A stretch of 64,000 nt of DNA from Dioscorea cayenensis subsp. rotundata (Eukaryota > Streptophyta > Magnoliopsida > Dioscoreales > Dioscoreaceae). The position numbers and the translations under genes were made by a program. The notes below the pieces were generated by a model, which ran no database searches, was not told where the DNA came from, and worked only from the letters and a program-made list of their open reading frames with translations. Each line of letters begins with the position of its first letter. Within the stretch, counting starts at the first letter, position 1. Shown here piece by piece: positions 50,897 to 63,246 of this stretch. Where the stretch lies: the NCBI RefSeq assembly GCF_009730915.1, contig NC_052472.1, forward strand, positions 17,452,382-17,516,381, in the 5' to 3' direction.

Positions 50897-51898
50897 AGAA
50901 AGCATAAGTAGGTCCATGGATGAGAAAGAGCACTAGGATGAGCATGAACCATGGATTGATAAGTTGAGCAGTAGCGTTTGTGTGATATTATTATATATAA
51001 GAGCATCATCATGTACTATGAGAAATAAGACTACTTACTGTTTTTATGCTTATTATGTAGTATGAGAAATAAAACTACTGCTTTTATATATGCATACCTT
51101 TTGTAGAGTTTTTAATAATTTTTTTTTGACCTTTTTGCACGTTGCAGTACAAGAGTTTCACTTGATTTACATATTGAACACACGCTTAAAATAGTGGTTA
51201 GAGGTTGGTATGGAATTAATGAAATGAAAGAAAAATTTTCCATAACAATTGTGACATGATAAAAGATAAAGCTTGTATCTAAAAAAGTCCAAAACACAAC
51301 ATTTTGAATTAAATGCTTTATATCTCACCTCTAGAATAATATTAAACAATTAAAAGAAAATGATAATTTTCGAATTTTTTTTGTCTTAGTTTTATTTTTC
51401 CTGAATTTTATTGTCTAATATTGAAAATTATATTATTAATTAACATTCTAGTGTATAATCATGGGCAAACATTATGGGAGGTAAAACTAATATTTTTTTT
51501 TCCTTGATCACTATTTTATTAATTAGTTTAATATTTAGCATAATTTTACAGGTTTATTGTTTGTGTATGTAATACGTAATGAGATAGGAAATAATAATTT
51601 GAATTTTTTTTCGCCCAATTTTTTTTTTTTGCTAAATTTTATTATACAAGTTGTCTTAATATTTCTGAAACAATATAAAAAGTATAATAATGATGAATTT
51701 TTTCAAAACCCATAGCCAATGGCAAGTGGCTGTGGGTCACTGATGAATGGACTTGGTGGCTGGTGACTGTTAGGTGCCACTACCACCTAGTCACTAGTGA
51801 CTAGCTAGTCGATGGCGGCGGTGCAAAATAGTTATCGGAGACCACTTGATCACCGGGTGGCGAGTGGTGGCATTTGGCTATACCATACCATCCCCTAC

Positions 51899-52780
51899 TG
51901 TGCAATGAATTAATTTAATCACAACTCAATTTGACAATATGATGAAGAATTCACAGCCTTCAATCAACTAATACTTTTCAAAGTATTCAATCAACAACAA
52001 ATCTACAATCTGTACGTAGTTTCACTTCAATTAATACAACAATTGCACAAAAACAGTAGATCAATCAACAATCACCATTGTATCTCTTGTCCAAATGAGA
52101 AGATGATCTCATTTTTCAAGAACAACCAGTAAATAGAATATATTCAAGAAAACAGTAAATGGAACTCACAGAACTGTAGATCGGAGTGATCAACGAAGGA
52201 AAACAACAAGATAAGGTGGGAATGACTTCCCTCTTGTCCAATCGCCGGAGAGATCACCGGAGATGCGGCCAGGCCCAAGCTTCTTCTCTAATCTTTTCTT
52301 TCCCTCCTCACTGCCCTGCTTCTCTTCTTTATATACACCTCCAAGTTGTCATAACTAACTATGCTTAACCACTAATAACCTTCTTATTAACTGCCATGTC
52401 AGCGTAACTAACTCGTCCTCTCAACCAATCATGCATTTCCCAGCTGCCATTCCTCCGGAGTACGATAACCCGCGAGTTTGATGTTCCTGTGCCTCTCTCT
52501 AAAGCTTCTATGGATTAACGGTGTAGATGTTTCCACATCAGCGAACTTATCCCCATCAGCTTCCGCACTCCCTTGCATGTGCCTTATCCTATTCAATTTA
52601 TTTGGCTCCAGAACAACTCCCGCGCTCTCCCCGATCTTCACAAGAATCACAACATAGTTTGAGATGGGAATCGATGAGTTATGGATGGCAATGTAAGAAT
52701 GTTGATGAGATTTCAAGATCATTACGACTCCATCTTAGTTTCTTACTTTCTTGATGGGAGAGAGTGGGTATCTATTACAC
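51899..52780 (-). mobile_element. Solo LTR in unit B
   Basis: 882 bp absent from the matching place in unit A. On the minus strand it starts TGTAATAGATACCC and ends TCATTGCACA, with CTAC(T) on both sides (51895-51898, 52781-52784). A TATA-type GTATATAAAG lies on the minus strand near 52335, as expected of an LTR promoter. A 97-codon frame at 52429-52722 has no recognised product. Confidence 0.6.
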
Positions 52781-53696
52781 TACTGATAAAAATCTACCTA
52801 GTAATTCTCATATTTAGAACGTAAATGTATATTCAAGTATAGTTTATAGAGTATCATGTTCATAATAAAAATCAACAGTAAAAAAAACATAAAATAAAAT
52901 AAAAATAATGGTGGTTGTAATATGATATTTAATTAAGCACAAGGTTATCTTGATAAATTTTTTTTGTTAGGTCCATGCAATTTTTTTTTAAAAGGATAAA
53001 TCACACATACCATGCAAATATGCCATTGGTCTCTCAAAATATTATATAAAAAAAAACAAACATTATTGTTTGATCACTTCTCCTTGTCAATTGATTTATA
53101 ATCATCTTGCTACTCTATGGCACTGTGTGTTGGTCACAATGCGAAATTGGACACCTATAATGGAGGGCATTGAGAGACAATACATTTTTCATCATCCACC
53201 GCCATAAACTTACTTTTGACTTTCTCTAGCATTGTAGATGGGTCAAGTTTGCCGTTTAAATAATATAACATAGCAAATATTATAAGTTGCAGGGAAATTC
53301 AAAATTTTGAAATATAACATAATTTTTTAAAGTTTGCATTTTTATTTGTTGTTTTTTTTATTCTGTTAATAATTTCAACTGAATTAATCTCAAGTATAAA
53401 AAGGGTTAACAAAGTTTTGATCAATTAACCATCCAAAAATATTTTAAGCAATAAAATATTTAGAAAATAAAATAAATCATATAAGTTATAAACTTTATTT
53501 TCTAAATAATGGAGAGTTCTTATAACCCTTAGAAACTGAGATTCAAGGCATATCTGTGCCAAAGTGGCTTTCTAAGTACACTCCCAGGTGTATATTTATT
53601 TTAACTATTTTTAACAAATACAAAATTGAAAAAAATATATATAATTGGCTAAAGAGATATAATTATCAATATGTATAATATGATTGCATCCACCTG

Positions 53697-55198
53697 CAGT
53701 GGTGGATTTAGAGAGGGACAAGTGTGCTCAGGAAACCCTTGCCCATGAATATTTATATATTATTATAATATTAATAATTATAATTTATATGCAAAGTGAT
53801 ATTATTTATTTATTTATTTAAATTCTACCCACAATTTTTAAAATAAATTAAATAAAAATAATAAAATTATTATATTAAATAAATTGATGTTGGGGGATCA
53901 TAACAAATAATATGGCTAAGCAATCTTCAAATATTTTGTTTTAAAATTTGAAATTTAGATATAATTTTTGTCGAAGCTTTTATCATTTCAAAATCTCTAA
54001 AAACAATCATTCCAGTTTGTGATTTTTCATTCTTTGTTCAATTTCTTCCGACTTTCAAATATAAATATTTTTCTTTCATTATAAAGACTTATTATATATT
54101 TTTTAAATTTGTTCTATATCTGAATTAATTTGTTTAATTTTTGCATGATTTTTGTTGTTTAAAAATATTTGATATTTATCAAATAATTATTGGATATTTG
54201 CTAAATATTTATTTGACTATTTGTTATGAAAATTATTGTGGAAATGGTTAGATATTTGTTGTGCTTATTTGCTATGAAAAATTGATTATTTATAGATTAT
54301 TTGTTAAATAATTGTTGCATAAATGAATTTATATTGTGAATTTATGCTAAGTCGTTTTTTTTAATTGTATTATTTGTTAATTTAGTGTTTAACTGTTAGT
54401 TGAGTTATTTGTTAATTATGTAAATATATATGATAGATCTTTTTTACACTTAAACCAAAATTCTTAAATGGATGTATGTTTTATATTTTTGAATTATTGA
54501 TTATTATTGTCTCAAGTTTTTAGGATATTAATGTAAAAAATAGTAATAATAAATATAAAAAATAAAACCATAAAAAAAAATGCTATTACTATTTCAAAAT
54601 CTCTAAAAACAATCATTGTAGTTTGTGAGTTTTCTTTCTTTGCTCAATTTCTTCCGACTTTCGAGTATATATTTTACCTTTCATTATAGAGGCTTATTAT
54701 GTATTTTTTTAATTTGTTTTATATCTGAATTAATTTGTTTAATTTTTGCGTGATTTTTGTTGTTTAAAAATATTTGATATTTATTAAATAATTATTGGAT
54801 ATTTGCTAAATATTTGTTTGACTATTTGTTATGAAAATTGTTATGAAAACGATTAGATATTTGTTGTGATTATTTGTTATGAAAATTTGATTATTTATAG
54901 ATTATTTGTTAATCAATTGTTGCATCAATGAATTTATATTGTAAATTTGTACTAAGTTTTTTTTAATTGTATTATTTGTCAATTTAGTGTTTAACTCTTA
55001 GTTGAGTTATTTGCTAATTATGTAAATAAGATAGATTTTTATACACCTAAAACAAAATTCTTAAATAGATGTATATTTTATATTTTTGAATTATTGATAA
55101 TTATTGTCTCAAGTTTGAATTAATAAAATTATTTAATATGAAAAAATTTTTAAATTTAAATTCAACATCCCTAAATTTTGTTTCTAGTTTAGCCACTG
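53697..55198. mobile_element. Non-autonomous hAT element, 1.5 kb, with internal duplication
   Basis: Inverted ends CAGTGGTGGATTTAG and, in reverse, CAGTGGCTAAACTAG, related to the hAT at 12609. Flanks TCCACCTG (53689-53696) and TCTAAATG (55199-55206) are decayed copies of one 8-bp site; the duplicated block in unit A has TCTACATG once at the same place (about 45513-45520). Inside, about 53980-54540 and 54588-55130 are tandem copies sharing CAAAATCTCTAAAAACAATC. Confidence 0.85.
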
Positions 55199-55714
55199 TC
55201 TAAATGAAATAACATAAAATATTTGTTTGAACGAATTGAACTTAATATAAAAATATTGTATATTGCTTAATTGTTTCAAAATTAATTACCTAATGCACGC
55301 CACACTGTTGACAATCTTTGTTTTTTATTCTTATAATTATAATATGAAATGTTATATCTGGTTGGTTTTGTCTTTTGAGTTAATCAATAGCTATCGACTA
55401 CGAGTGGTAATATATATAGATCTTTTTTGTCAGATTAGTTGATGTGGTTTTTGTTATATTGTTGCAAGTTCGGAATTAAACTAATGACGGCGTTTTAGCC
55501 AATGTATGCAAAAATTGTAAATTTGAAAAAGCTTATATATAGGTTTGTTGTTTTAAAATAGAGGAGAAAAAAAAGGGGGAAAAAAACCCTTGTGTAAGCA
55601 TTCAAAACAGCACGAGTTTGGCATAATTGAGAGAAAAATTTGATACTTTCAGTCTATTATCACTTAAACAAAAAAAAAGAAGAATTTGATAAGAAACACA
55701 TCAATATTGATCGG

Positions 55715-56700
55715 TGATGAGTGTACAATTATATAACATTTAATATTATTTTGTACATTAATCAGGCATGTATTAGAATAATATTTTAGAATACGATGCT
55801 AAACATGGTGTATTTTGCATTCTCAGGCTTTCCACAATGTTTAAAGAAGAGAGAGAGAGCGCACGCCAAGAGAAGCACTCTACAGTCAAAATAATAAAGA
55901 TGGAGCTTTCTCGGCATCAATCAGTGAAGGACATGCCAAAGAGATTCAATTAAGGACATCTTATAGCCGTACTTATAGTCGTAAGCTTCTTTTAGAAAAC
56001 CTTGAGGGCATGCTTATGCCCATAAGGAGGAGCATAAAGATATTCAAAGGGACTTTCGGTTAGGACTTATGCTCGTAAGCCCGATCGTAAGGATCATCCA
56101 GAGGAGTTTACGAGCACAACATATGTTTGTAAGGGTGGTTGCAAGGGGTGTACAGAGAAGCTAATGGTTAAGAGCTTGCGGCCGTAAGCTGGACTGTAAC
56201 ACAAGATAGAAGACCTTACGGCCGTGACTTATGGTCGTAAGTGATCTCATAAGGCTCGTGACTTATCATCCCTAGCTTCTTATTGCCACGTTCTTACGCC
56301 CGTAAGCAACCTGTATGTGGCGCAGTATAAATATTCTTGATGAGGGTTTTTAGGGCATCTTTGGTTCTATTCGAAGGTGAGGCTAAGGGGAAAGAAGGGG
56401 ACGGATCTCCAGGGCTTTGGAGGTGAATTAGGAGGGAGAATCAGCCAACCTATCTTGGAGAAGAAGGATTGTAGAAGTTAAGATTAGCTTGGAGGCGTTT
56501 ATGGAAGGTTCTTGGGCGTTCTTCTGCAATCATTTCTCGGCATAATTGAGAAGGGGGTTTTCATGTCTTAATTGATTCTCATTATGTCTTGTTATTTGGA
56601 TGCTTGCTCTCCATTAATTGAGAGCTAATTTTGTCAATGCTTGGGCATAGTTGAACTTTAAAGTTTTATTATATTTTACCATTGGTTGTGGATCTCAATG
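55715..56700 (+). mobile_element. Ty3-gypsy LTR fragment, CGTAAG family, plus orientation
   Basis: Starts TGATGAGTGTACAA at about 55715. The U3 part (55960-56310) is filled with CGTAAG, CTTACG and CTTAYGGYCGTAAG words. GTATAAATATT near 56327 is the likely TATA box. It is cut at 56700 by an oppositely oriented LTR, so the 3' end is missing. Confidence 0.65.
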
Positions 56701-58098
56701 TGACATGGATGCAAGTGTACATGTTGATCGCGTAATAGAGTTTATGTAAAATGTAGAATGTCGGTCCACGGGAAGGAGATGAATACCAGAAATGACTTTA
56801 TATCTGAAAATTAGCCTAAAAGATTAAGTGATGTGTGAGAACAAAAGCAAATAAAAGTAAGGAAAATACGGGGAATAACAGGAGAGGAATCAAGGAAGAA
56901 AACAATGTCCGAGCATAGCATCCCTCTAGGGTTATGAAGTATGGGACAATGTTTGTCTAAGAATGTAATCCTACTTGAACCGAAAGGTTTCCAGAAATAC
57001 ACTAAACCCAGATTTCTAAGGTAAAGTGTAACTGAATAGGTGCAGAGCTGATACAGACATCCATACAATCACATTAATACTCTATGAAACCTTGTTATGG
57101 ACTAATGATAATCTCTTAAGTAGAAAATCTCCCCCTAAAGAGAGATTATTCTTAATCCGAATACAGAGTAGAAATGCGATTTCTACTAAAATCTGCTCCA
57201 CATGATTGCAAAGAGAATGGAAATTATCATCAGTCCAGTTGGAAAGATTGTGGGAGACAAAGTCTCCTAGATATCCTAACCAGAGGCATACCCACTATCC
57301 TCTCAAATTGCGAAAAGTCTATGCTAGGTGGGAATTTCTTCTCGTCACGTAGCAATACAAGATATGGTAACTAGGGCTTAGGTCTCGTTAGCAATCAAGC
57401 ATTCAATCACATAATTAGACTGAAATAGATATGATTTCAAATAAGAAATCAAATAAGCAACAAAGATCCGACAACCAAAGTCAAGAAAAAAAACTCTATA
57501 GTTCAACTATGCCCAAACATCTACAAATTAGCCCTCCATTAATGGAGGGCAAGCATTCAAGATACAAAGAATAGAGGAAAACATAAGATCTATGAAAACC
57601 TCATTTTCAATACCTAGGATGAAGAATCGCCGAAGAAGTTTCCACGCACTCCTTCAAGATGAGCTCGACGGCTACGATCTTCAATCCTTTGAATGTCAGA
57701 CCAAATCCCTCTCCAAATCACTCTAAAGTGCTGGAGATTCGGCCATTTTCTTCCTCAACCTTGCCTTCAAGAATCACCCCAAAAGAATAGAGAGATAGAA
57801 TAGAGAGTTTCCCTAAAAATCATCATAAGTTCTATTTATACTCGACTCCTTACGGACGGAAGGACTAGGCCGTAAGGGAGTTGGAGAAGATAGTTGCGAG
57901 CCTTATGGGAATGTTTACGGTTGTAAGTCCCATCTATAAGGTTTTCTAATTGTGTTACGGTCCAGCTTATGGTCATAAGCGTTGGACCGTAAGCTTTACT
58001 GTTCTGCTCCTTGCGCCAGTCCTTACGGGCGTATGCTGTGGTTGTAAGCTTCTTTGGATGGTCCTTACAGACATCCTTATGGGTATAAGCCTTGCTCG
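56701..58098 (-). mobile_element. 3' LTR of a minus-strand Ty3-gypsy element, CGTAAG family
   Basis: On the minus strand the LTR ends CATGTCA at 56701. It shares the region TTGGGCATAGTTGAACT with the plus-strand copy at 56641, and has a TATA-type GAGTATAAATAG near 57843. CGTAAG/CTTACGG words fill 57845-58090. The U3 start is missing: LTR sequence passes directly into gag at about 58098, so an internal deletion removed pol and part of U3. Confidence 0.65.
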
Positions 58099-59000
58099 TT
58101 AGTCAACTCTTTCCATAGGTGCTACTGTTGTACTAGAAATTGGGCACTGAGTAGTTTCATGTCCCGCCTCACATGTGTCACAAGATTGGGCTGCCCCAGA
58201 TTTTGAGCTCGAACGTATCATAAACAAACCAAATCTTCTTTTCAGTACCTCCACTTCTATAGCTAAGGCGGTGGTTATTCACTTCATAGATTCCTATCAC
58301 TCTTGGAGGTTTCTGCCTAGTGCTCCAATGTCATTCATTACTCGCTATATCCTTGATCAATTTCTTAGTATCCTCAGGATATTTATTACTCAACAAACCT
58401 TCTACTGCAGCGTCAATGAGCTGGCAAGTTGCATAATCCAACCCATTGCATAACATTTGTACTCTCATCCAAGAAGACAAACCGCGATGAGGACATCTTC
58501 TTAGGAGATCCTTGAATCTTTCATGTGCTTCAAAGAGTGTCTCAGAATCCCCCTGCCTAAAGGCTAAAATCTCTTGCCTCAGTCTAGCTGCTTTGCTTGG
58601 TGGGAAGTTCTTGCAAGAAATTTTTCCACCATTTTCCTCCAAGTGGTGATAGACTAAGGAGCTAATGAAGTGAGCCATCAATATGCTAATCCTCTCAAAT
58701 TGAATGAAAATAGCCTTAATCTAATGGCATCATCTAAGATTGAATTGATCTTAAAGGTGGAGTAAATTTGGAGAAAATGGGACAAATGAGTATGAGGGTC
58801 TTCATCAACTAAGCCATCAAACTAACTGACTTTTGAATCATCCTGATTGTACTAGCCTTGATTTCAAAATTATTTGTTGGCACTGTAGGAGCTTGCACAT
58901 TGAATTATTCACTAGTAAACTGTGGTCTCTCATAATCTGGCAAGGTTCTAATTGATTCCACCATGACTAATGGTTCACCATGTACAATAGAATCTCTTGT
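58099..59000 (-). pseudogene. Ty3-gypsy gag remnant
   Basis: Capsid-type protein of a plant retrotransposon. 58681-58331 is one open frame with LRQEILAFRQGDSETLFEAH, ERFKDLLRRCPHRG and QLIDAAVEG, the retrotransposon gag core. Upstream in other frames come pieces typical of the same gag N-terminal side (around 58990-58690), separated by stops. Downstream, 58182-58141 gives a zinc knuckle CDTCEAGHETTQCP (C-x2-C-x3-H-x4-C), in another frame. Several frameshifts and the loss of pol make it non-functional. Confidence 0.8.
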
Positions 59001-59280
59001 TGCCTTGAACACTTAGTCACTTCCCTTAACCTTTGATGCAAGGTTCTCTTAATTTTGTTGTCTGGCTCTACCAAGTTTGTTTGATTTGCACATGTCATAA
59101 GATGGGTACCTTGCATAGTATTAAACACCAACAATCAAGATTTAAAAAGAAAACAAGGAAAAGAAATGAAATCAAAGAAATGAAAATATATGTACAAGAA
59201 AATAAACAAAAACAAAGAAAAGAGATAAAAGAAATATTGGCTAAATCAACAAGCTCTATGTTTTCCCAGTATTCCATGTG

Positions 59281-59301
59281 GATCCCCGACAACAAGGCCA
59301 A
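59281..59301 (-). other. Degenerate primer binding site
   Basis: On the minus strand TTGGCCTTGTTGTCGGGGATC, close to the TGGCGCCGTTGCCGGGGA type that Athila/Tat elements use with tRNA-Asp; most differences fall at the CG positions. It lies 11 bases inside the LTR end at 59313, where a primer site belongs. Confidence 0.6.
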
Positions 59302-59312
59302 AAAACTTAGTG

Positions 59313-59952
59313 TGACACCTGCAAGTGCACGGGGTTGTCAAGTAATACCTCCTATGCAAGTATGAGAGGGTCGTATTCCTAGGGCCCAAGGAGCTACCCT
59401 TACTTCCTCTTTGCGTGTTGTCTAGCTAACAGATTTGAGTGAGTGTTCTAAACTCATAAGAAATAGAAAGAACTCTAAGATGGATCTCTACAGTCAAGGT
59501 AAAAGGGGGGTAAAAATCAAAGGATGAAGCTGGTCATGGATGTGGATTCCCTTAGGGCTACTAAAGTGAGAAGGATGCTAGAGCTACCAATGCAACTAGT
59601 GGTTTGGACCAAAAGATTCCTAAGATAGGTCAACCCAATGATCATGGAAATTAACCCCTAATCTAATATGAGTATTGATATGGGATTTCTTCTGACCAAA
59701 TCCTCCTACGATTGCATTAAAAGCTGGGGAATCTCTAATTAGGGTCGATACTCAAACTAAGTCCAACCCTAATGTTGGAGGGGCACAAAATACCCGATAG
59801 TCACGGTGTTTTTGTACATAGATCCTTTCCAAGCTAAGTGTGTCTAATACAAGAGCGTTGGTCACACAACCAAGTACAACCTAGAAATCGACATGCAGAG
59901 TTCTCATGTACACCAATACATCAAAATATACAAACTTTAAAACTCAAACACA
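59313..59952 (-). mobile_element. 5' LTR (U5-side part) of the gag-containing element
   Basis: Begins on plus with TGACACCTGCAAGTGCACGG, the minus-strand LTR end; the similar TGACATGGATGCAAGTGTAC opens the 3' LTR at 56701. It stops where a different LTR starts at 59953. The U3 half may continue at 63247, but the two parts were not aligned. Confidence 0.5.
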
Positions 59953-61007
59953 CTGATAAGTTCTTGTGTATAAGTATTACAAAGTATTCTTTTCTTATAC
60001 TGAGTAGTACTTTTATCGGATTTTATCACTTATTCATGTGTATTTGTGTTCTTTTGTGCATGTAGGGTTGTGGAGAGAAGTTTGGATAAAAGAAAGCAAA
60101 AGTAGCAATTGTTGATGAAGTTCTTGGATTGAACAAACATGAAGACGCAAGTTATGCTCGAAGACATGTGGGTGTGTGCCAACCTCCATTGTGCTTAAGT
60201 GAATATATAAAATGGAAGGGTCCAAAGGTAGTCACACTCATATTTTTCTGACTTGTGCAACATTAGTAAGAGCTTCATCAATATGGTTTCATTAAAGACG
60301 TGACGTGATCTACCGCATGGATGTGTGCCCATTCATGTGGCCTCGATGAAAAGAGTGGATTCGGGAGAATTGTGACGAAGTACTATAGCAGTTCACTGTA
60401 GCAAATCACTGTAACACATTACTGTAGTAGTTACTGTTTATAGCTCGTAGAAAACTAAATTCTGGCAATCCAATTGGCTGTGTGGATGTCCGATTCCAGC
60501 CCCTATAAATACCGCGTTTTGAGGATTCTTAAGAGATATTTTTCCCATCTTTAGGCCATATTTGGAGGCACTCACGGGCTAGGGGTTGGAGAGGCTTTGC
60601 CTAGGTTTTTGGAGCAATTCTATAGCCTTCGACATCACGTTCCTTTGGAAGAGAACTATTGGGGGAGCTTTTGTCGGCATTGATTAAGCGAGGTGTGTCC
60701 TAGGCTTGACAAGGGAACCTTTGGAGAAGATGAGGCGGCTCCATAAGACCATCGATACGGACTATAAGGGGGTTTTATCTATGGATTGCATGTATAAAGA
60801 CAAGCCATGGAAAGCTTCCAACGATGCCACCAAAGAGGTGGCTTCCTTCCCGTCTACAAGCTTCTACAATCAGAGATGAGGGGAGATCTTGTCGAATCTG
60901 ACTTCTTCCTTTGATTTCCAATCCAAAGGATGTCATTTTTTAGCTTTTTTTTTTACCCTGGATTTGGAGATGGGAGTAAGTGGTGGGAGGTAGGAGAAGA
61001 TGATGCC
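59953..61007 (+). mobile_element. LTR of the CTGTAG family, plus orientation
   Basis: Starts TGATAAGTTCTTG. Carries a cluster CACTGTAGCA, CACTGTAACA, TACTGTAGTAG at 60390-60440, then TATAAATA at about 60504. It is interrupted at 61008 by a further LTR. Confidence 0.6.
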
Positions 61008-62745
61008 TGACACGTCCGAATATGCGTGTAAACCGCACGTGCACGGGTGTCGAAGTAATAATTACCCCGGTGAGTGGGTAGTCGAATCCACAGGGAACAG
61101 AAGTATTAGTATTAACCAATTCTTAGTTATCTAGTTGAAATCAATGGATGTGATGAAATGAACTAATTTCAAGAGAATTAATAAGCAAGAAAATGAGCAA
61201 GAAAACAAGTAAAGGAGATCTCAATTAATAAAGATGAGGTACCCGGACAATGCTTCCCCTAGGATCTAACATGAAGCTCATGATTCACTAAATGCTTCTA
61301 AACCGAGTCTAATGAGTCGAGGTAATCCAAGAACAACCGGCCCTTGCCTCCAAGCCACCGGTACTAATCCCCTACAAGGTCCCGGCGGAGAAATCGCTCA
61401 ATCTCAACTCCTCCCACCCCATATGAACGCAATACGCTCTAGGGACACCTAAGAGTGAAACCTATTCCTAAAGATAGATCCAACCCTAATTCCCGACGAA
61501 GGATCTCTAACCCCCTACAAGGTCCTGGTGGAGAAATCTCTCAATCTCACGCCTCACACCAAATATGGTTGCATAGAGTTTAGGGAATACGGAGATAGGA
61601 AACACTCAATCGGAAGGGAAAGGGGACACTCCACTATCTCATGACTCACCCTCTCAACCCTCTTTAACCTTGAAGTTCTAACTCTAATGGAGACCTCTCT
61701 CACATCAAAGTAACAAATCATGTAAATCCAATCAACCACAAGGATTAATTAAACAAGCAAGCAATGGGAATACAAGATTAAAATTCAAATCAACTCGGAT
61801 TTAATAGAAACATAAAGCAAATCATTACAAAAACATAGATCCTAGGGTTCACATGCCCAAATACCTACTAAGGTCTAGCCCTCCATGGAGCAAGTTACAA
61901 AATAATGATTATTACAATGAAAAGCAATGAAAACCATGAACTAAAACCCCCTTAAATTTGTGATGATGGCCTTGATGGGTCGCCCAACGTCTTGAAGAAT
62001 CCTTCTCCGAAGCTAGGTCGCCGAAGGCTCCCTCTATGCTATGACAGAGAGAAGATCGATCAAAGCTGGTGATGGATGCCCCCCAATATCGCCAAAGACC
62101 TCCTCCAAAACCCTAGCCGCCTTGCCTTCAAAGTGCTCGCGAAAACCCTCGCCAAAAGTCCCTCAAAAATAGGGCAAACGGCCTATTTAAAGCCCAAAAC
62201 CGCGCCTGTCACGTGCCCTCACGCGGCCGTGTGGGCTGCAGGAATTTCCACACAGTAATTTTGTTACAGTAGTGCTACAGTGAAATTACTACAGTCTATT
62301 GCTACAGTACTTTTCACAAAACGCGATCCAAACACTCTTCTCTTGAGGCCACATGTCCGGGCACATGTCCATGTGGTAGGCTATAAAACTTTTCTTCATC
62401 GACGTATCTTTGAGAGGTCTTGCAATCTTCACAAAGAGAAGGAACATGAAGATGTGGCTGCCTTTGTGCCCTTCCAACTAGTGAATTGACTTGAATCTTC
62501 TTGGAAGTTGGCACACATCTCCATGTTTATGAACTCCTCTCGTGTCTTGGTCCTTGAATTGAACAAGAACTCCCAACATTGTGTCTTTATAGCCTATCTT
62601 TGCTTCTTTTTTACTCTTCAAGGTATTCACAACCTATATGCATAAAAGAACACCAAATACACAATATGAGACATAAACCATAGTAAAAATGATGCTCAAT
62701 GCATGTAAAACATATATAAAAATATGTCTACTCAAGCACTTATCA
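61008..62745 (-). mobile_element. Solo LTR, CTGTAG family, minus orientation
   Basis: 1738 bp, on minus from TGATAAGTGCTTGAGTAGAC to CGGACGTGTCA. Flanks ATGCC (61003-61007) and ATGTC (62746-62750) form a 5-bp duplication with one mismatch. TACAGTAG, CTACAGTGA and CTACAGTC repeats at 62268-62320 and a TTTAAATAGG TATA-type motif near 62190 mark the U3/R boundary. No coding frame. Confidence 0.75.
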
Positions 62746-62750
62746 ATGTC

Positions 62751-63246
62751 TCAAAAAACCCTAAAAACCCCCTTTAAAGACCTTCTCGGGTTAGCTTCAT
62801 GGCCTTGTTCATGGGCGTGAAGGAACCCATAAGAGCCTTGGAATTTTGCCAAAAATTTCATGAAGTGTTACAGTTTTTTTTTTTAAAAAAAATGCTACAG
62901 TAACTGCTACAATAGGATTGCTGTAGTAAACTACTCATTATTCATCCATTTTACGGGCGTCTTCATGGTTATATAAAAACTTATCAACAAAACCAGAGAC
63001 TTTGTCATTTCCTTACTCCTTCGTACTACAGTGACTGCTAAAGTGCCGCTGCAATATAGGGCTCTAAAATGTCATTTTCGGTGTTGTTTTCTTTCTCATT
63101 TATGTTGTTGAGCTCACCTAGGCATCCTTGCAACCTGTAATATGAATAAGACCAATTAAACCACAAAAATGACATCAAATAATCAGTTTATACATGAATA
63201 GTACAACATAAATACATATAAAATACACACATTTAGTGGTTTATCA
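62751..63246 (-). mobile_element. LTR fragment, CTGTAG family, minus orientation
   Basis: Its outer end on minus is TGATAAACCACTAAATG at 63246. Contains GCTACAGTAACTGCTACA and ACTACAGTGACTGC clusters. The remaining part is cut off at 62750 by the neighbouring solo LTR. Confidence 0.55.

Larger units (their letters stand above)
46740..53230. repeat. Segmental duplication, unit B (contains GRP3)
   Basis: Counterpart of unit A (33150-37860). It lacks the Harbinger and two hAT elements that follow unit A, and instead carries a solo LTR (51899-52780). The matching downstream block 53240-55640 carries a hAT element (53697-55198). Confidence 0.75.

Noticed and set aside
52429..52722. 97-codon minus-strand ORF
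   Set aside because: Lies inside the inferred solo LTR and matches no domain I know.
59953..63246. A single element bounded by the TGATAAG LTRs at 59953 and 63246
   Set aside because: The two LTRs are in opposite orientation, and the flanks (CACAC and CCAAA) do not form a target duplication.
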